From the NCBI RefSeq assembly GCF_021538895.1, contig NZ_JADDRL010000003.1, forward strand, positions 62,001 through 126,000: a stretch of DNA of 64,000 nucleotides, written 5' to 3'. The DNA is from Streptomyces olivochromogenes (GTDB taxonomy: Bacteria; Actinomycetota; Actinomycetes; Streptomycetales; Streptomycetaceae). The notes under the pieces are model-generated. The model had not been told where the DNA came from and ran no database searches. It worked only from the letters and a program-made list of their open reading frames with translations. Made by a program: the position numbers and the translations under genes. Below are positions 45,271 to 54,355 of the stretch, piece by piece (position 1 is the first letter of the stretch; every line of letters starts with the position of its first letter).

Positions 45271-47526
45271 TCAGGTGGAGACCCGGAAGGGCGCCACGCC
45301 CTGGTACGAGAACCGGCCGCCGGTGACCTTCCACAGGTGGACCCCGGTGCCGTCGACGACCAGCTCCCCGGTCTTCTTGTCGAACGCGAGGTTCCGGCTG
45401 ATCCCCTTGTACGTGGCCGAGCGCAGGGCCGTCGTCAGGTGCTGCCGGGTGCGGCGTCCGACGGACAGCGCGCCCAGCGTCCTGAGGACGAGCTGCGCCA
45501 CGTCGTACGTCTCGACGGCGTACCGCTCCGGCTCCGCATGGAATCGCCCGCGGTACGCGGCGGCGAACGCCTTCGCCTCGGGTGCCACGGCGGCGTCCAT
45601 GACGGGGGCGACGATCGCCCAGCCCTCGGCCGCGTCCCCGGCGGCGGACAGGAACCGGGCATCGAGCACCCCCTGGGCGGCGGCCCGCGCGCCCGGGAAG
45701 TCACGGCGGGTCAGTTCCCTGGCCAGCAGCGCGGCCCGGTCGTGGTAGCCGGCGAAGACCACGGAGTCGGCGCCGCCGTCGAGCAGGGCGTCCAGGGTCG
45801 GCGCGAAGTCGGTCCGCAGCGCGCTGACCACCTTCGGCACGGATGGCTGCCGGGCGTCGCGCAGGACCCGGGCGAGCGTGCTGCTGATCTCCCAGGCGTA
45901 GGCGTCCGCCGCCCGGTCGTCGACGATCCCGACCGTGCGCGACTTCGCGGTGCCGCGCAGATACGCGCTGAGATAGAACGGCAGGATCGTGTCCGTGACG
46001 CGGGCGCGCAGGAAGGACCGGCTGCCCGTCACCCCCAGCACGGTGGCCCCGGGGGACACCGCGATCTGGGGCAGCGAGGCGGCGTCGTACGTGGCCAGCG
46101 CGGCCAGGGCGGTGGCGTCCGTGGTGGGACCGACCACGGCCAGGACCGAACGGTCCGCGACCAGTCGCTTGGCCGCGGCGGCCGCCTTGGCCGGATCGCC
46201 GCCGTCGTCCACGGTCTTGACGGCCAGCGCGAACCGGCTGTCCCTACGGGCGTTGAACTCGTCGACCGCGAGCCGCAGTCCACGCTCCTGAGCCCGGCCG
46301 ACCGCCTTCTGATCGCCGGTCAGGTCGGCGTGCAGCCCGATGGTGTACAGGGGCATGCTGTCCTTCGGCGCCGAGCCGGAACCCGCGCCCTTGCCCTCTC
46401 CGTCACCCCGGGACGCTGCCCAGAGGGCGAGTGCGCCACCGCCCGCCGCCACCGCGCCGGCGCCACCGGCCAGCAGGAGGAAACGGCGCCTGCCCACGGC
46501 GCGCCCCTGCGGCGGGGAGGGTACGGTCGCGCCGTCCGCGGTCTCGTCCGTGGCGTCGATCTCGGTGTCGTCGACGCCCGGCACCGCGAGCCCCGCCGCC
46601 GACCGTTCGGCGATGAGCCGGACCAACGGCTCCGGCAACCAGGCCTCGTCACCGGGGACTTCGTCCTCGTCCCCTTGGCGAACCGCCCGTAGCGCCTCGC
46701 GCGGGTCGGCAGGCGTCGCGGGCGCGTCGACCGTCAGGGACCGGGCCAGTGCCTCGGCGGTGGGCCGCCGACCCGGCTCCTTCTCCAGGCAGCCGCCCAC
46801 CGCCTCGGCGAGCTCCCGCGGAAGGCCCTCCAGGTCCGGTGCGTCGTGCACCGTGCGGTACAGCAGCGCGTCCGGCGAACCGGTACCGAACGGCGGACGG
46901 CCGGTGGCCGCGTGGACCAGCACGCAGCCCAGCGAGAAGATGTCGCCGGCCGGGCCCAACTCCGGCTCGCCCCGGATCTGTTCCGGTGCCAGGAAGCCGG
47001 GGGTGCCGACCACCACGCCGGTCGACGTGAGCGCGGTGTCCCGCGGGTCGCGGGCCACACCGAAGTCGATCAGCCGGGGGCCGTCGAGCGCCAGCAGCAC
47101 ATTGCCCGGCTTGACGTCCCGGTGCACGATCCCGACCTCGTGCAGGTCCCCCAGCGCCTGAGCGAGCCGCGCCCCCAGCACCCGCAGGCTCCGCAGGGGC
47201 AGCGGGCCGTGCGCCGCGACGGCCTCACCGAGCGAGGGCCCCGGCACGAAGGCGGTGGCCAGCCAGGGCTGCGGCGCGTCCGGGTCCGCGTCGACGAGGG
47301 ACGCCACCCAGGGACTGGTCACCCGGCGGGCCGTCTCCGCCTCCCGCCTGAACCGCTCCCGGAAGTCGGCGTCCTCGGCGTACTCGGCCTGGATCACCTT
47401 CAGCGCGACCAGTGCACCGCCCGCCGAGCGGGCCAGGTACACCACACCCATCCCGCCCGCGCCGAGCCGCCCGAGCAGCCGATGTCCCGCCAGCCTGGAC
47501 GGGTCCGAGGTGTGCAGCGGCTCCAT
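45271..47526 (-). CDS. Ser/Thr protein kinase fused to LivJ-type substrate-binding domain (paralogue)
   Basis: A 751-residue paralogue of the next kinase, with the same design: Lys43, HRDVKPGN at 135-142, DFG at 154-156, linker, then GRRRFLLLAGGAGAVAAG with the twin-Arg motif at 346-350, and a periplasmic-binding-protein-type external domain with PTTDATALAALATYD and GITRNLAFD-like (GISRNLAFDKKTG) segments. The start at 47526 follows AAGGAGAAG and overlaps the stop of the lipoprotein gene (TGATG). Different ligand-domain sequences suggest different ligands. Confidence 0.92.
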   Translation of the reverse strand: MEPLHTSDPSRLAGHRLLGRLGAGGMGVVYLARSAGGALVALKVIQAEYAEDADFRERFRREAETARRVTSPWVASLVDADPDAPQPWLATAFVPGPSLGEAVAAHGPLPLRSLRVLGARLAQALGDLHEVGIVHRDVKPGNVLLALDGPRLIDFGVARDPRDTALTSTGVVVGTPGFLAPEQIRGEPELGPAGDIFSLGCVLVHAATGRPPFGTGSPDALLYRTVHDAPDLEGLPRELAEAVGGCLEKEPGRRPTAEALARSLTVDAPATPADPREALRAVRQGDEDEVPGDEAWLPEPLVRLIAERSAAGLAVPGVDDTEIDATDETADGATVPSPPQGRAVGRRRFLLLAGGAGAVAAGGGALALWAASRGDGEGKGAGSGSAPKDSMPLYTIGLHADLTGDQKAVGRAQERGLRLAVDEFNARRDSRFALAVKTVDDGGDPAKAAAAAKRLVADRSVLAVVGPTTDATALAALATYDAASLPQIAVSPGATVLGVTGSRSFLRARVTDTILPFYLSAYLRGTAKSRTVGIVDDRAADAYAWEISSTLARVLRDARQPSVPKVVSALRTDFAPTLDALLDGGADSVVFAGYHDRAALLARELTRRDFPGARAAAQGVLDARFLSAAGDAAEGWAIVAPVMDAAVAPEAKAFAAAYRGRFHAEPERYAVETYDVAQLVLRTLGALSVGRRTRQHLTTALRSATYKGISRNLAFDKKTGELVVDGTGVHLWKVTGGRFSYQGVAPFRVST

Positions 47527-48344
47527 CACTTCTCCTTCAACCGCTGCTGGACGCGCACCAGCATCTGACCCAGGGCGGAGCTGCCCAGTTGTTGGAGCTC
47601 CTGTGGGGTGTGGCCCTTCCCGCCGGTCACGGAGACCGCCACGACGATCGTGCCCAGCCGGGCGACCATCCACTGGTACTGCTGGGCGGCACCGCCCCGC
47701 TCGACGTACTGACCGGCCTCCAGGATCGAGTCGTCGGCGTACTCCTGCTCGCGCGTGCCGAAGGGGGTGCCGAGCGAGTTCAGGCCCGTGATCCGCTCGT
47801 CGGTGCGCGGCCGTTGCTCCGGGCAGCGCAGGACTTCCTCCAGGGTGGTGCTCAGCTGTTCGTCGGCACCGAGGACGGAGGCGTGCGCGGTGGCCGCGGC
47901 GGTCACCTTGACGGCGCCCTTGCCCCTGCCGGCCGGCAGCAGGCTGTACCGGGACAGGCTGGCCAGCACCTCCCGGGGGAGTTTCTCCCGTCCCCAGCGG
48001 CAGCCGTCGTCCAGTACGGCCCAGGTGCCCGGGGCGCTGGCGGCCGGGTCCTGCGCGACGTAGGCCCGGCCCCAGTCGGCCGGGGCGAACACCACGGAGT
48101 CCACCAGGTCGCGCCCGTCCTTCGAGGTCCTGGGGACGAGGTCGGCGTCGGGTGTGAAGGCGGGGGTGGCGGCCGAGCCGCCCGCCGGAGGCGTCGTGGC
48201 CTCCGGCGAGGCGGCTCGGGCGGACGACCTGGTCGGCCGGGAGGACCCGTCGCCCACCCCCTGGGCCGAACACCCGGCCAGCAGACCCCCCGCCACCAGG
48301 AGCGTCACCCAGCGTCCCCCCATACCTCGGGTGTTGCCCTTCAC
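47526..48344 (-). CDS. Lipoprotein, first gene of the kinase operon
   Basis: A 272-residue exported protein with a lipobox (LLAGC) at about 21-25, so the mature protein is anchored in the membrane's outer face. A Ser/Thr/Pro-rich stretch follows. The mature part has no recognised fold by eye; a pair of Cys (DDGCRWG, VLRCPEQ) could form a disulfide. It is coupled to the kinase gene (TGATG), suggesting a role as a sensor partner or ligand-presenting protein for the receptor kinases. Confidence 0.85.
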   Translation of the reverse strand: MKGNTRGMGGRWVTLLVAGGLLAGCSAQGVGDGSSRPTRSSARAASPEATTPPAGGSAATPAFTPDADLVPRTSKDGRDLVDSVVFAPADWGRAYVAQDPAASAPGTWAVLDDGCRWGREKLPREVLASLSRYSLLPAGRGKGAVKVTAAATAHASVLGADEQLSTTLEEVLRCPEQRPRTDERITGLNSLGTPFGTREQEYADDSILEAGQYVERGGAAQQYQWMVARLGTIVVAVSVTGGKGHTPQELQQLGSSALGQMLVRVQQRLKEK

Positions 48345-48417
48345 GCAGTCCCCTCTGCACCGGTCGAGTCGTCCGACTGACCGAACGTAGACGGCGGCGA
48401 GGGAAGCGGCCTCGGTG

Positions 48418-48443
48418 GAAACACGTAACCGACTACGTGTTTC
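48418..48443. repeat. Perfect inverted repeat before the lipoprotein-kinase operon
   Basis: GAAACACGTA, a six-base spacer (ACCGAC) and TACGTGTTTC. It lies 74 bases upstream of the lipoprotein start and just past the LuxR regulator stop. It could be an operator or a weak terminator for the LuxR gene; no T-run follows. Confidence 0.6.
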
Positions 48444-48455
48444 GGTGCGTTGCGC

Positions 48456-51311
48456 TCAGGAACCGGATCCCAGCCCGACCCGGGTCATGAGTCCGGCCAG
48501 GGCCGAGCGGGACGGCACCGAGGCCTTGCGGTAGATCGTGGACAGGTGGGTCTCGACGGTGCGTCGGCTGAGGTGGAGCCGGGCGGCGATGTCCTGGTTG
48601 CTCAGCCCCTCCGCCACCAGCCTCGCCACCTCCAGCTCACGGGCCGTCAGCTCCGCGAGCTGGGGCGGGACCGCCGGTGTCGCGGCCATCACCTGGGGGC
48701 GGATCAGCTCGGCGAGGTCCACCAGCAGGCGCGCGCCGCCGTCTACGGCGATCCGGTGGGCCCGGCGCCACATCGCGGCGGCGCGCGCCCCCTGCCCGGT
48801 GCGCTGTGCCAAGGGCGCCGCCCGCAGCAGGGAGTACGCCTCCCACAGGGGCTGGCCGCAGCGGACGTACTCCTGTGCCGCGGCGTCGAGAAGCCGTACG
48901 GCCTCGGTGGTTTCGCCCCGGTGCTCGGCCAGCGTGGCCCGGGCGCGCAGGGCGGCCGCGCGCTGGCCGTCGAGGCCGAGCCGGTCGGCCTCGCGCGTCG
49001 CCTGGGCGACACAGCGGCCGGCCGCCTCGACGTCACCGGCGGCGAGGGCCGCGGCCGCGAGGGTGTCGAGCTGGCCCGGACGGATCGACGGCTGCAGCAG
49101 GGGCAGTTCGGGGCCGCCGCCCGCCTTCGTGATGGCCTCCTGGGCGCCATGGGGGTCGCCGCTCACGTAGGTCGCGTGCCCGAGCATGCACCAGGCCAGC
49201 GACGACCACCAGCCCCTGCTCCGGCCCGCCGCGGCGGTGGCCTCACGACCGGTGGACAGGGCGCTGCCGTCCCCCAGCGGGCGGGACAGCAGCAGCACCA
49301 GCGTCTTGATGGCCAGTGTGAAGCCCAGCAGTTCGTCGCTGCCGGCGGCTCGGGCGATGGACTCCGCCTCCTCGGCGGCCTCCAGCGCGGACGGCAGCCG
49401 GCAGGTGGTGAGGTGGACGAAAGCCCTGCTCGTCAACAGGTGGGGCAGGACGTGGAGTTGACCGGTGCGGCGGGCTATGCCGAGCCCCCGGCTGATGTGC
49501 CGCTCGGCGTCGTCGTAGCGTTCCAGCACGGTTTCCGCCCAGCCGAGCCAGACCAGCGCCTCGCACAGCGTGGCGAGACCGGGATCGGTCAGCGCGTCGG
49601 CGAGTGACCCGGCGGCGTCGGCGAACCGGGCCGCCGCGTCGATCTCTCCCTCGTATGCCTCGCCCAGCGCCGCCAGGGCCAGCGCCGCCGCCTCACCGGT
49701 GGGATCGTCGTCGCACCGCGCGACGGCCGCGGCCTGCGCCACGTCCGCGCGTGCCTGCGGATACGAGGCGGTCAGCAGGGCGGACATGCCGAGGGCCAGG
49801 CACAGGGAGACGCCTTGGGCGGGCGACGGGCCCGGATCGCGGGACAGCTCCCGGCGCAGCAGTGCGGTGGCCTCGGGGGAGTGGCCGAGGTGCCGCTCCA
49901 TCACGGCGCACTGGGCGACGGCCTGCGTACGCAGTTCGGGATGGTCCTTGCCGGACGTCTCGATCAGGGCGTGCAGCAGGTCCCGGCTCTCCCGGAGGTT
50001 CCCGCTGACGCCGAGCGCGCGGGCGCGCGCCAGGACCAGTTCGCCGCGCCGCGCCCAGCGGTCGGGCGTGTCCGGCATATGGGTGAGGACGACATCCAGG
50101 AGGTGGGCGGCCGTGGCCGGCGCGGTCGAAGCGAACCGTGCCGCGGCCTCGACGAGCACCTCCGCGGCCTGGGGGTCCCAGCAGGTCATCGACCGCTCGA
50201 CATGGCGGGCTCGTTCGGTGGCCGGAGCACCCCGGCGGGCCAGCTCCCGCGCGGTACGGCGGTGCACCTCGGCACGCCGTGCCGGCCCGGTTCTCTCGTG
50301 GACCAGGGCCCGGACCAGGGGATGGCGCAGCACCCACCGGCCGCCCGGCCCGGCACGCAGCACATCCCGTGCCACGAGGGCGCCGGTCGCGTTCTCCACG
50401 TCCGCGCGGGGGAGTCCGGTCGCCACGCTCAACAGGGCGGGTGTCGCGTGGTCGCCGAGCGCCGCCACCGCCTCGACGACCTGGCGCTGCGGCCCGGTGA
50501 GCGCGGCCAGTTCGTCGAGCAGCAGGGCCGCGAGCCCGGCGGGCAGGCCGGCCGGTTCCATGGCGTCGGCGTGGTGGTCGGGGGTGAGGCCGCGTGAGGA
50601 CGCCCCGGTGCGGTACGCGTGCACCAGCGCGAACAGATACAGGGGGTTGCCCTCGCTGGCGGCGTGCAGCCGCCTGGCCTGGTCCTCGGGAACGTCGGGA
50701 GCCAGCGCCAGGACGGACTCCCGCTCGGAGAGGGGCTCCAGGGCGAGGTGGAGTACGGCTCCGCCGTCCGCGCCGCGGGTCAGTGCCGCGCCAAGCGAGG
50801 TCGGCGTCTGCCGGTCCCGCCGGGCCACCACCAGCAGGACGCGCCCGCGTGCGGGGTGCCGGATCAGATGGTCCACGAGCTCGCGTGACGCGGGATCCGC
50901 CCAGTGCAGGTCGTCCAGGGCCAGCACCAGACCGCGCTCACCCAGACGCGTCAGGTGCGCGGCGATGTCACGGTGAAGTCCGAATCGGGCGGCGGCAGGA
51001 GCGGCATCGGCAACAGCACCGGCGTCGGCGAAGAGGCCGGCGTCGGCAACAGCGCCGGCATCCGCATCGGCGAACGCGTCGGTGAACAGCCGTAAGGGCA
51101 CGTGCTGTTCGTACTCCGTCGCCCGCCCGCGCAGGACGGTGAACCCGGCCCGGCGGGCCCGCGCGCACACTTCGTCGAGCAACCGGCTCTTCCCGATGCC
51201 CGGTTCACCGACGATGTCGGCGACCTTCGGCAGTTCGGAACTTTCCAGGTCTGCCACCAACAGGGCGTCCAGCCGCGCGAGTTCCGACGACCTGCCCACC
51301 AGTTCCGCCAT
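48456..51311 (-). CDS. LAL-type LuxR regulator with AAA ATPase domain
   Basis: A 951-residue large ATP-binding LuxR regulator. The N-terminal P-loop (GEPGIGKSRLL) is near residue 36 and the Walker B (LVLALDDLHW) near 130. The middle is TPR-like helical repeats. The C-terminal helix-turn-helix (LTARELEVARLVAEGLSNQDIAARLHLSRRTVETH, two blocks) is near 890-950. A six-residue tandem repeat (ADAGAV/ADAGLF) occurs at about 79-103, coded by 18-bp repeats at 51004-51075. It precedes the lipoprotein-kinase operon on the same strand and may control it. Confidence 0.92.
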   Translation of the reverse strand: MAELVGRSSELARLDALLVADLESSELPKVADIVGEPGIGKSRLLDEVCARARRAGFTVLRGRATEYEQHVPLRLFTDAFADADAGAVADAGLFADAGAVADAAPAAARFGLHRDIAAHLTRLGERGLVLALDDLHWADPASRELVDHLIRHPARGRVLLVVARRDRQTPTSLGAALTRGADGGAVLHLALEPLSERESVLALAPDVPEDQARRLHAASEGNPLYLFALVHAYRTGASSRGLTPDHHADAMEPAGLPAGLAALLLDELAALTGPQRQVVEAVAALGDHATPALLSVATGLPRADVENATGALVARDVLRAGPGGRWVLRHPLVRALVHERTGPARRAEVHRRTARELARRGAPATERARHVERSMTCWDPQAAEVLVEAAARFASTAPATAAHLLDVVLTHMPDTPDRWARRGELVLARARALGVSGNLRESRDLLHALIETSGKDHPELRTQAVAQCAVMERHLGHSPEATALLRRELSRDPGPSPAQGVSLCLALGMSALLTASYPQARADVAQAAAVARCDDDPTGEAAALALAALGEAYEGEIDAAARFADAAGSLADALTDPGLATLCEALVWLGWAETVLERYDDAERHISRGLGIARRTGQLHVLPHLLTSRAFVHLTTCRLPSALEAAEEAESIARAAGSDELLGFTLAIKTLVLLLSRPLGDGSALSTGREATAAAGRSRGWWSSLAWCMLGHATYVSGDPHGAQEAITKAGGGPELPLLQPSIRPGQLDTLAAAALAAGDVEAAGRCVAQATREADRLGLDGQRAAALRARATLAEHRGETTEAVRLLDAAAQEYVRCGQPLWEAYSLLRAAPLAQRTGQGARAAAMWRRAHRIAVDGGARLLVDLAELIRPQVMAATPAVPPQLAELTARELEVARLVAEGLSNQDIAARLHLSRRTVETHLSTIYRKASVPSRSALAGLMTRVGLGSGS
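51004..51075. repeat. 18-bp tandem repeat inside the LuxR gene
   Basis: Four adjacent 18-base units of the type GCGTCGGCGAAGAGGCCG/GCATCGGCAACAGCACCG, coding the repeated ADAGAV/ADAGLF segment. Copy number may vary between strains. Confidence 0.7.
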
Positions 51312-51500
51312 GTTCCCGTCCCCCCAGCCGGTGACCCGATCGGCCCCGTCGATCTTCGATTCCCACAGCTCACCCTATGGGGCCGCACAGCCGATCGAGG
51401 GGCGGAGCCCGGGGACCACGACGGCCGGGCAGCCCCTGAGCGGGGGTGCCCGGCCGTCGTTCGCCGTTGCCGTCGTTCGCCGATGCCCGTGGGGCCGCGA

Positions 51501-53213
51501 TCAGTGCCCGCCCTGCCCCTCGGGACGCGCGTGGCGCGGCAGGAGGAACGAGAGCAGGAAGGTCAGGGCGAGCATGCCGTCGACGATCCACAACACCGTC
51601 TTCATGACGGAGCCGAAGCCGCTCTGGAAGGCCGACGTGGCGGTCGACTTCAGCGCGGCGGGTACCCGGGCGCCGGCCTCGGGCGAGGTCACCGCGGTCC
51701 GGGTGTCCTTCTCCAGGCGGGCGCAGGACGCCGGGGTCGCGGCGGGGTCCTTGGCGACGGCGCGGTCCGAGGCGCAGGCGCGCAGGTCCGCCACGACGCG
51801 GTCCCGCGCGGCCGGCGCGACGTGCGCGGTGGTCAGCTCCTGCCGCAGGTGGTCCGAGCGGTGGTCGACGGCGCCGGCGATCCCGCCGCCCAGCAGACCG
51901 AAGAACACGGTGCCGAGCAGGGCCACACCGAACGCGCCGCCGAGCTGCTGTATCGCGGTCATCGTGCCCGACGCCGAACCGGTCTCGTGCTGCTCGACGC
52001 TGGCGAGCACGATGTCGAAGAACGGTGCCATGAGCAGGCCCATGCCGATGCCGGTGACGAGCAGGGCGGGCAGGAGCTCCCAGGGGCCGACGCCGCTGCC
52101 CATCACGTCGAGGGTCAGCCATACGCCGAACACGCCGAGCGCCATGACCAGCGTGCCCGCCTGCAGCACGGCCCGTCCGAACCGGGCGATGCCCTGGGCG
52201 ATGCCGAAGCCGACGACCATGCCGCCCGACCAGGGCACCATCACCAGTCCCGCCTTGAGCGGCGAGTAGCCGAGGCCGATCTGGGTGTAGAGGTTGAAGA
52301 CCAGCATGAAGCCCTGCATGGTCGAGAAGAAGACCAGCCCGAGGGCCATGCCACCGCTGAAGCCACGCTTGCGGAAGAGGCTGGGGACGACCAGCGGGTC
52401 CCGGCCGCTCCTGCCGAGGCGCGACTCGTACACGGCGAAGGCGACGAAGACGACCACCGAGGCGCCCATCAGCAGGAACGTCCACACGGGCCAGTCGTAC
52501 TCACGTCCCTGGACCAGCGGGAAGATGATGAGCAGCGCGGCCAGCGACACCAGGATCATGCCCGGGATGTCGAGGCGCGGCTTGGGGCCGGACCGGCCCT
52601 TCGGCAGGTAGCGCACGGCACCGAGGAAGGCCGCGGCGCCCAGCGGCAGGTTGATCAGGAAGATCATCCGCCAGCCGGTGCCGAAGTAGTCGGCGTCCAC
52701 GAGCCAGCCGGCCAGGATCGGTCCGCACACCGCGGACAGTCCCATGACCGGGCCGAACATGCCGAAGGCCTTCTGGGACTCGTGCGGCGGGAACATCTCC
52801 TTGATCATGCCGAGGCCCTGCGGCAGCATCACCGCGCCGAACAGGCCCTGCACGACACGTGCGGTGATCAGCATCTCGGGCGACACGGAGACCGCGCACA
52901 GCAGCGAGCCCACGGTGAAGCCGGCGGCGCCCACCAGGAACATCCGGCGACGCCCGTGGATGTCCCCGAGCCGTCCACCGGTGACCAGCCCGACGGCCAT
53001 CGACAGGGTGTACGCGGCGGCGAGCCACTGCAGGGTGGAGGCGCCGCCGCCGAGGTCGGCCCGCATGTTGGGGCCGGCGATGTTCGTGACGACGGCGTCG
53101 AGGAGATCCATCACCTCGGCCGCGAGGATCACGAAGAGCGCAGCCCAGCGCCACCGGTAGGGCGCTGGTGAGTCGGTGGGCGTCTCGGTGGACGCGACAC
53201 CGGTGGTGGACAT
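51501..53213 (-). CDS. MFS drug exporter, DHA2 family (14 spans)
   Basis: A 570-residue transporter. Fourteen hydrophobic segments are predicted by eye. Motifs include GGRLGDIHGRRRMFL (loop 2-3) and GPILAGWLVD (motif C-like). Such proteins export drugs by proton exchange. The C terminus has a larger soluble loop (about 470-530) before the last segment. Start at 53213 gives a short Thr-rich N-terminus. It diverges from a TetR gene, with several GAACNNNGTTC sites between them, the standard layout for a drug-inducible pump. Confidence 0.93.
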   Translation of the reverse strand: MSTTGVASTETPTDSPAPYRWRWAALFVILAAEVMDLLDAVVTNIAGPNMRADLGGGASTLQWLAAAYTLSMAVGLVTGGRLGDIHGRRRMFLVGAAGFTVGSLLCAVSVSPEMLITARVVQGLFGAVMLPQGLGMIKEMFPPHESQKAFGMFGPVMGLSAVCGPILAGWLVDADYFGTGWRMIFLINLPLGAAAFLGAVRYLPKGRSGPKPRLDIPGMILVSLAALLIIFPLVQGREYDWPVWTFLLMGASVVVFVAFAVYESRLGRSGRDPLVVPSLFRKRGFSGGMALGLVFFSTMQGFMLVFNLYTQIGLGYSPLKAGLVMVPWSGGMVVGFGIAQGIARFGRAVLQAGTLVMALGVFGVWLTLDVMGSGVGPWELLPALLVTGIGMGLLMAPFFDIVLASVEQHETGSASGTMTAIQQLGGAFGVALLGTVFFGLLGGGIAGAVDHRSDHLRQELTTAHVAPAARDRVVADLRACASDRAVAKDPAATPASCARLEKDTRTAVTSPEAGARVPAALKSTATSAFQSGFGSVMKTVLWIVDGMLALTFLLSFLLPRHARPEGQGGH

Positions 53214-53328
53214 CGGGAACTCCTCGCTGAAGGGCCGCGCCGCGGCGACGATCCGCGCGCGCGGTGGGACGGATGCATGTGACTGTCCGGCTCGCCGGTA
53301 CGGCCCTGGTTGACGGGCGGTCGGGCGA

Positions 53329-53470
53329 GAACGGTGTTCACCCTAACAGAACAGTGCTCACTTGGCGAACGCTGTTCATTAAGATATAGCGCAACCGGCG
53401 ACGCTCGACAAGATATATCGCGTCTCCGTTCGCGTGAACGCCGCTCGCCGTAGGAGAACGCTGTTCTCCT
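53329..53470. promoter_or_regulatory. Operator array in the MFS/TetR divergent promoter
   Basis: Repeated GAAC-N3-GTTC sites: 53329-53339 (GAACGGTGTTC), 53349-53359 (GAACAGTGCTC), 53367-53377 (GAACGCTGTTC) and an extended copy at 53452-53470 with eight-base arms. They are spaced about 18-20 bp on the exporter side, likely TetR dimers bound along one face. Confidence 0.75.
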
Positions 53471-53488
53471 GAGGCCTAGACTGTCCCC

Positions 53489-54277
53489 ATGAGCGACGCG
53501 GCCTCCGACACTCCCGCACCCCTACCGCCGTCCCCCTGGGAACGTGGGCGCCCCGCGCGCTCCCGAGTCACCCCCGCGCGCGTACCGCTGTCACGTGTAC
53601 GGGTCGTCGAGGCCGCCTTCGTCGTGCTGGACCGCCAAGGGCTGGACGGGCTGTCGATGCGGCAGGTGGCGGCCGAGCTGGGGGTCACGGTCTCCGCTCT
53701 CTACGCCCATGTCAGCTCCAAGGCCGACCTGCTGGAGCTGATGTACACCCGGCTCTTCGTCGGCTTCGACCTGCCCGAACCCGACCGGGAGCGGTGGCAG
53801 GAGCAGCTGCGGGACTTCGCTCGCTCCGTACGGCGGCGACTGCTGTCCCACCGGGACATGGCCAGGATCTCCATGGCCCACGTCCCGTTCACCGCCGAAC
53901 TGCTGCCGCACGTGGAGGCGTTGCTCGCCATCTTCCGTACCGCCGGGCTGCCCGACCGCATCTCGGCGGAGGCCGGTGACCTCATCTCCACCTACATCAA
54001 CGGCTTCGTCCTGGAGGAGGGCATGTGGCAGGACCGGGCCGCCGCGGACGAGGCGGGCGGTTCCTCCCTGGCCCGTCCCGACTGGCGCGAGATGGCCGGG
54101 GAGATGCAGAACTACTTCGCGTCCCTGCCCGAAGAGGACTATCCCCACCTGCGCGCCCTGTCCGGGCTCATGGTCACCGACTCCTCCGACGACCGTTTCG
54201 ACATCGGTCTGGAGATCATCCTGCGCGGCCTGGCGAGCTACCTGCCGGACCCGGCTCCGTCGCCCCCCTCGCAGTGA
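53489..54277 (+). CDS. TetR-family regulator of the MFS exporter
   Basis: A 262-residue TetR-type repressor. The helix-turn-helix is at about 40-70 (LSMRQVAAELGVTVSALYAHVSSKADL, two blocks) and the C-terminal domain resembles that of TetR class tetracycline-type repressors. It is preceded by an extra N-terminal Pro-rich segment. The operator array next to it suggests it represses itself and the divergent pump gene. Inducer is unknown. Confidence 0.9.
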   Translation: MSDAASDTPAPLPPSPWERGRPARSRVTPARVPLSRVRVVEAAFVVLDRQGLDGLSMRQVAAELGVTVSALYAHVSSKADLLELMYTRLFVGFDLPEPDRERWQEQLRDFARSVRRRLLSHRDMARISMAHVPFTAELLPHVEALLAIFRTAGLPDRISAEAGDLISTYINGFVLEEGMWQDRAAADEAGGSSLARPDWREMAGEMQNYFASLPEEDYPHLRALSGLMVTDSSDDRFDIGLEIILRGLASYLPDPAPSPPSQ

Positions 54278-54279
54278 CG

Positions 54280-54303
54280 AGGGGCGCTCCGAGGAGCGCC
54301 CCT
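54280..54303. terminator. Hairpin between TetR and formamidase genes
   Basis: AGGGGCGCTCC and GGAGCGCCCCT form an 11-bp stem with a two-base loop. It starts 3 bases past the TetR stop and 50 bases past the formamidase stop on the other strand, so it may serve both. Confidence 0.75.
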
Positions 54304-54355
54304 GAAACCTGTGGGTGAGTGTGTCCGGACCTTTGCGCCCGGCCCTGCCGTCCGG

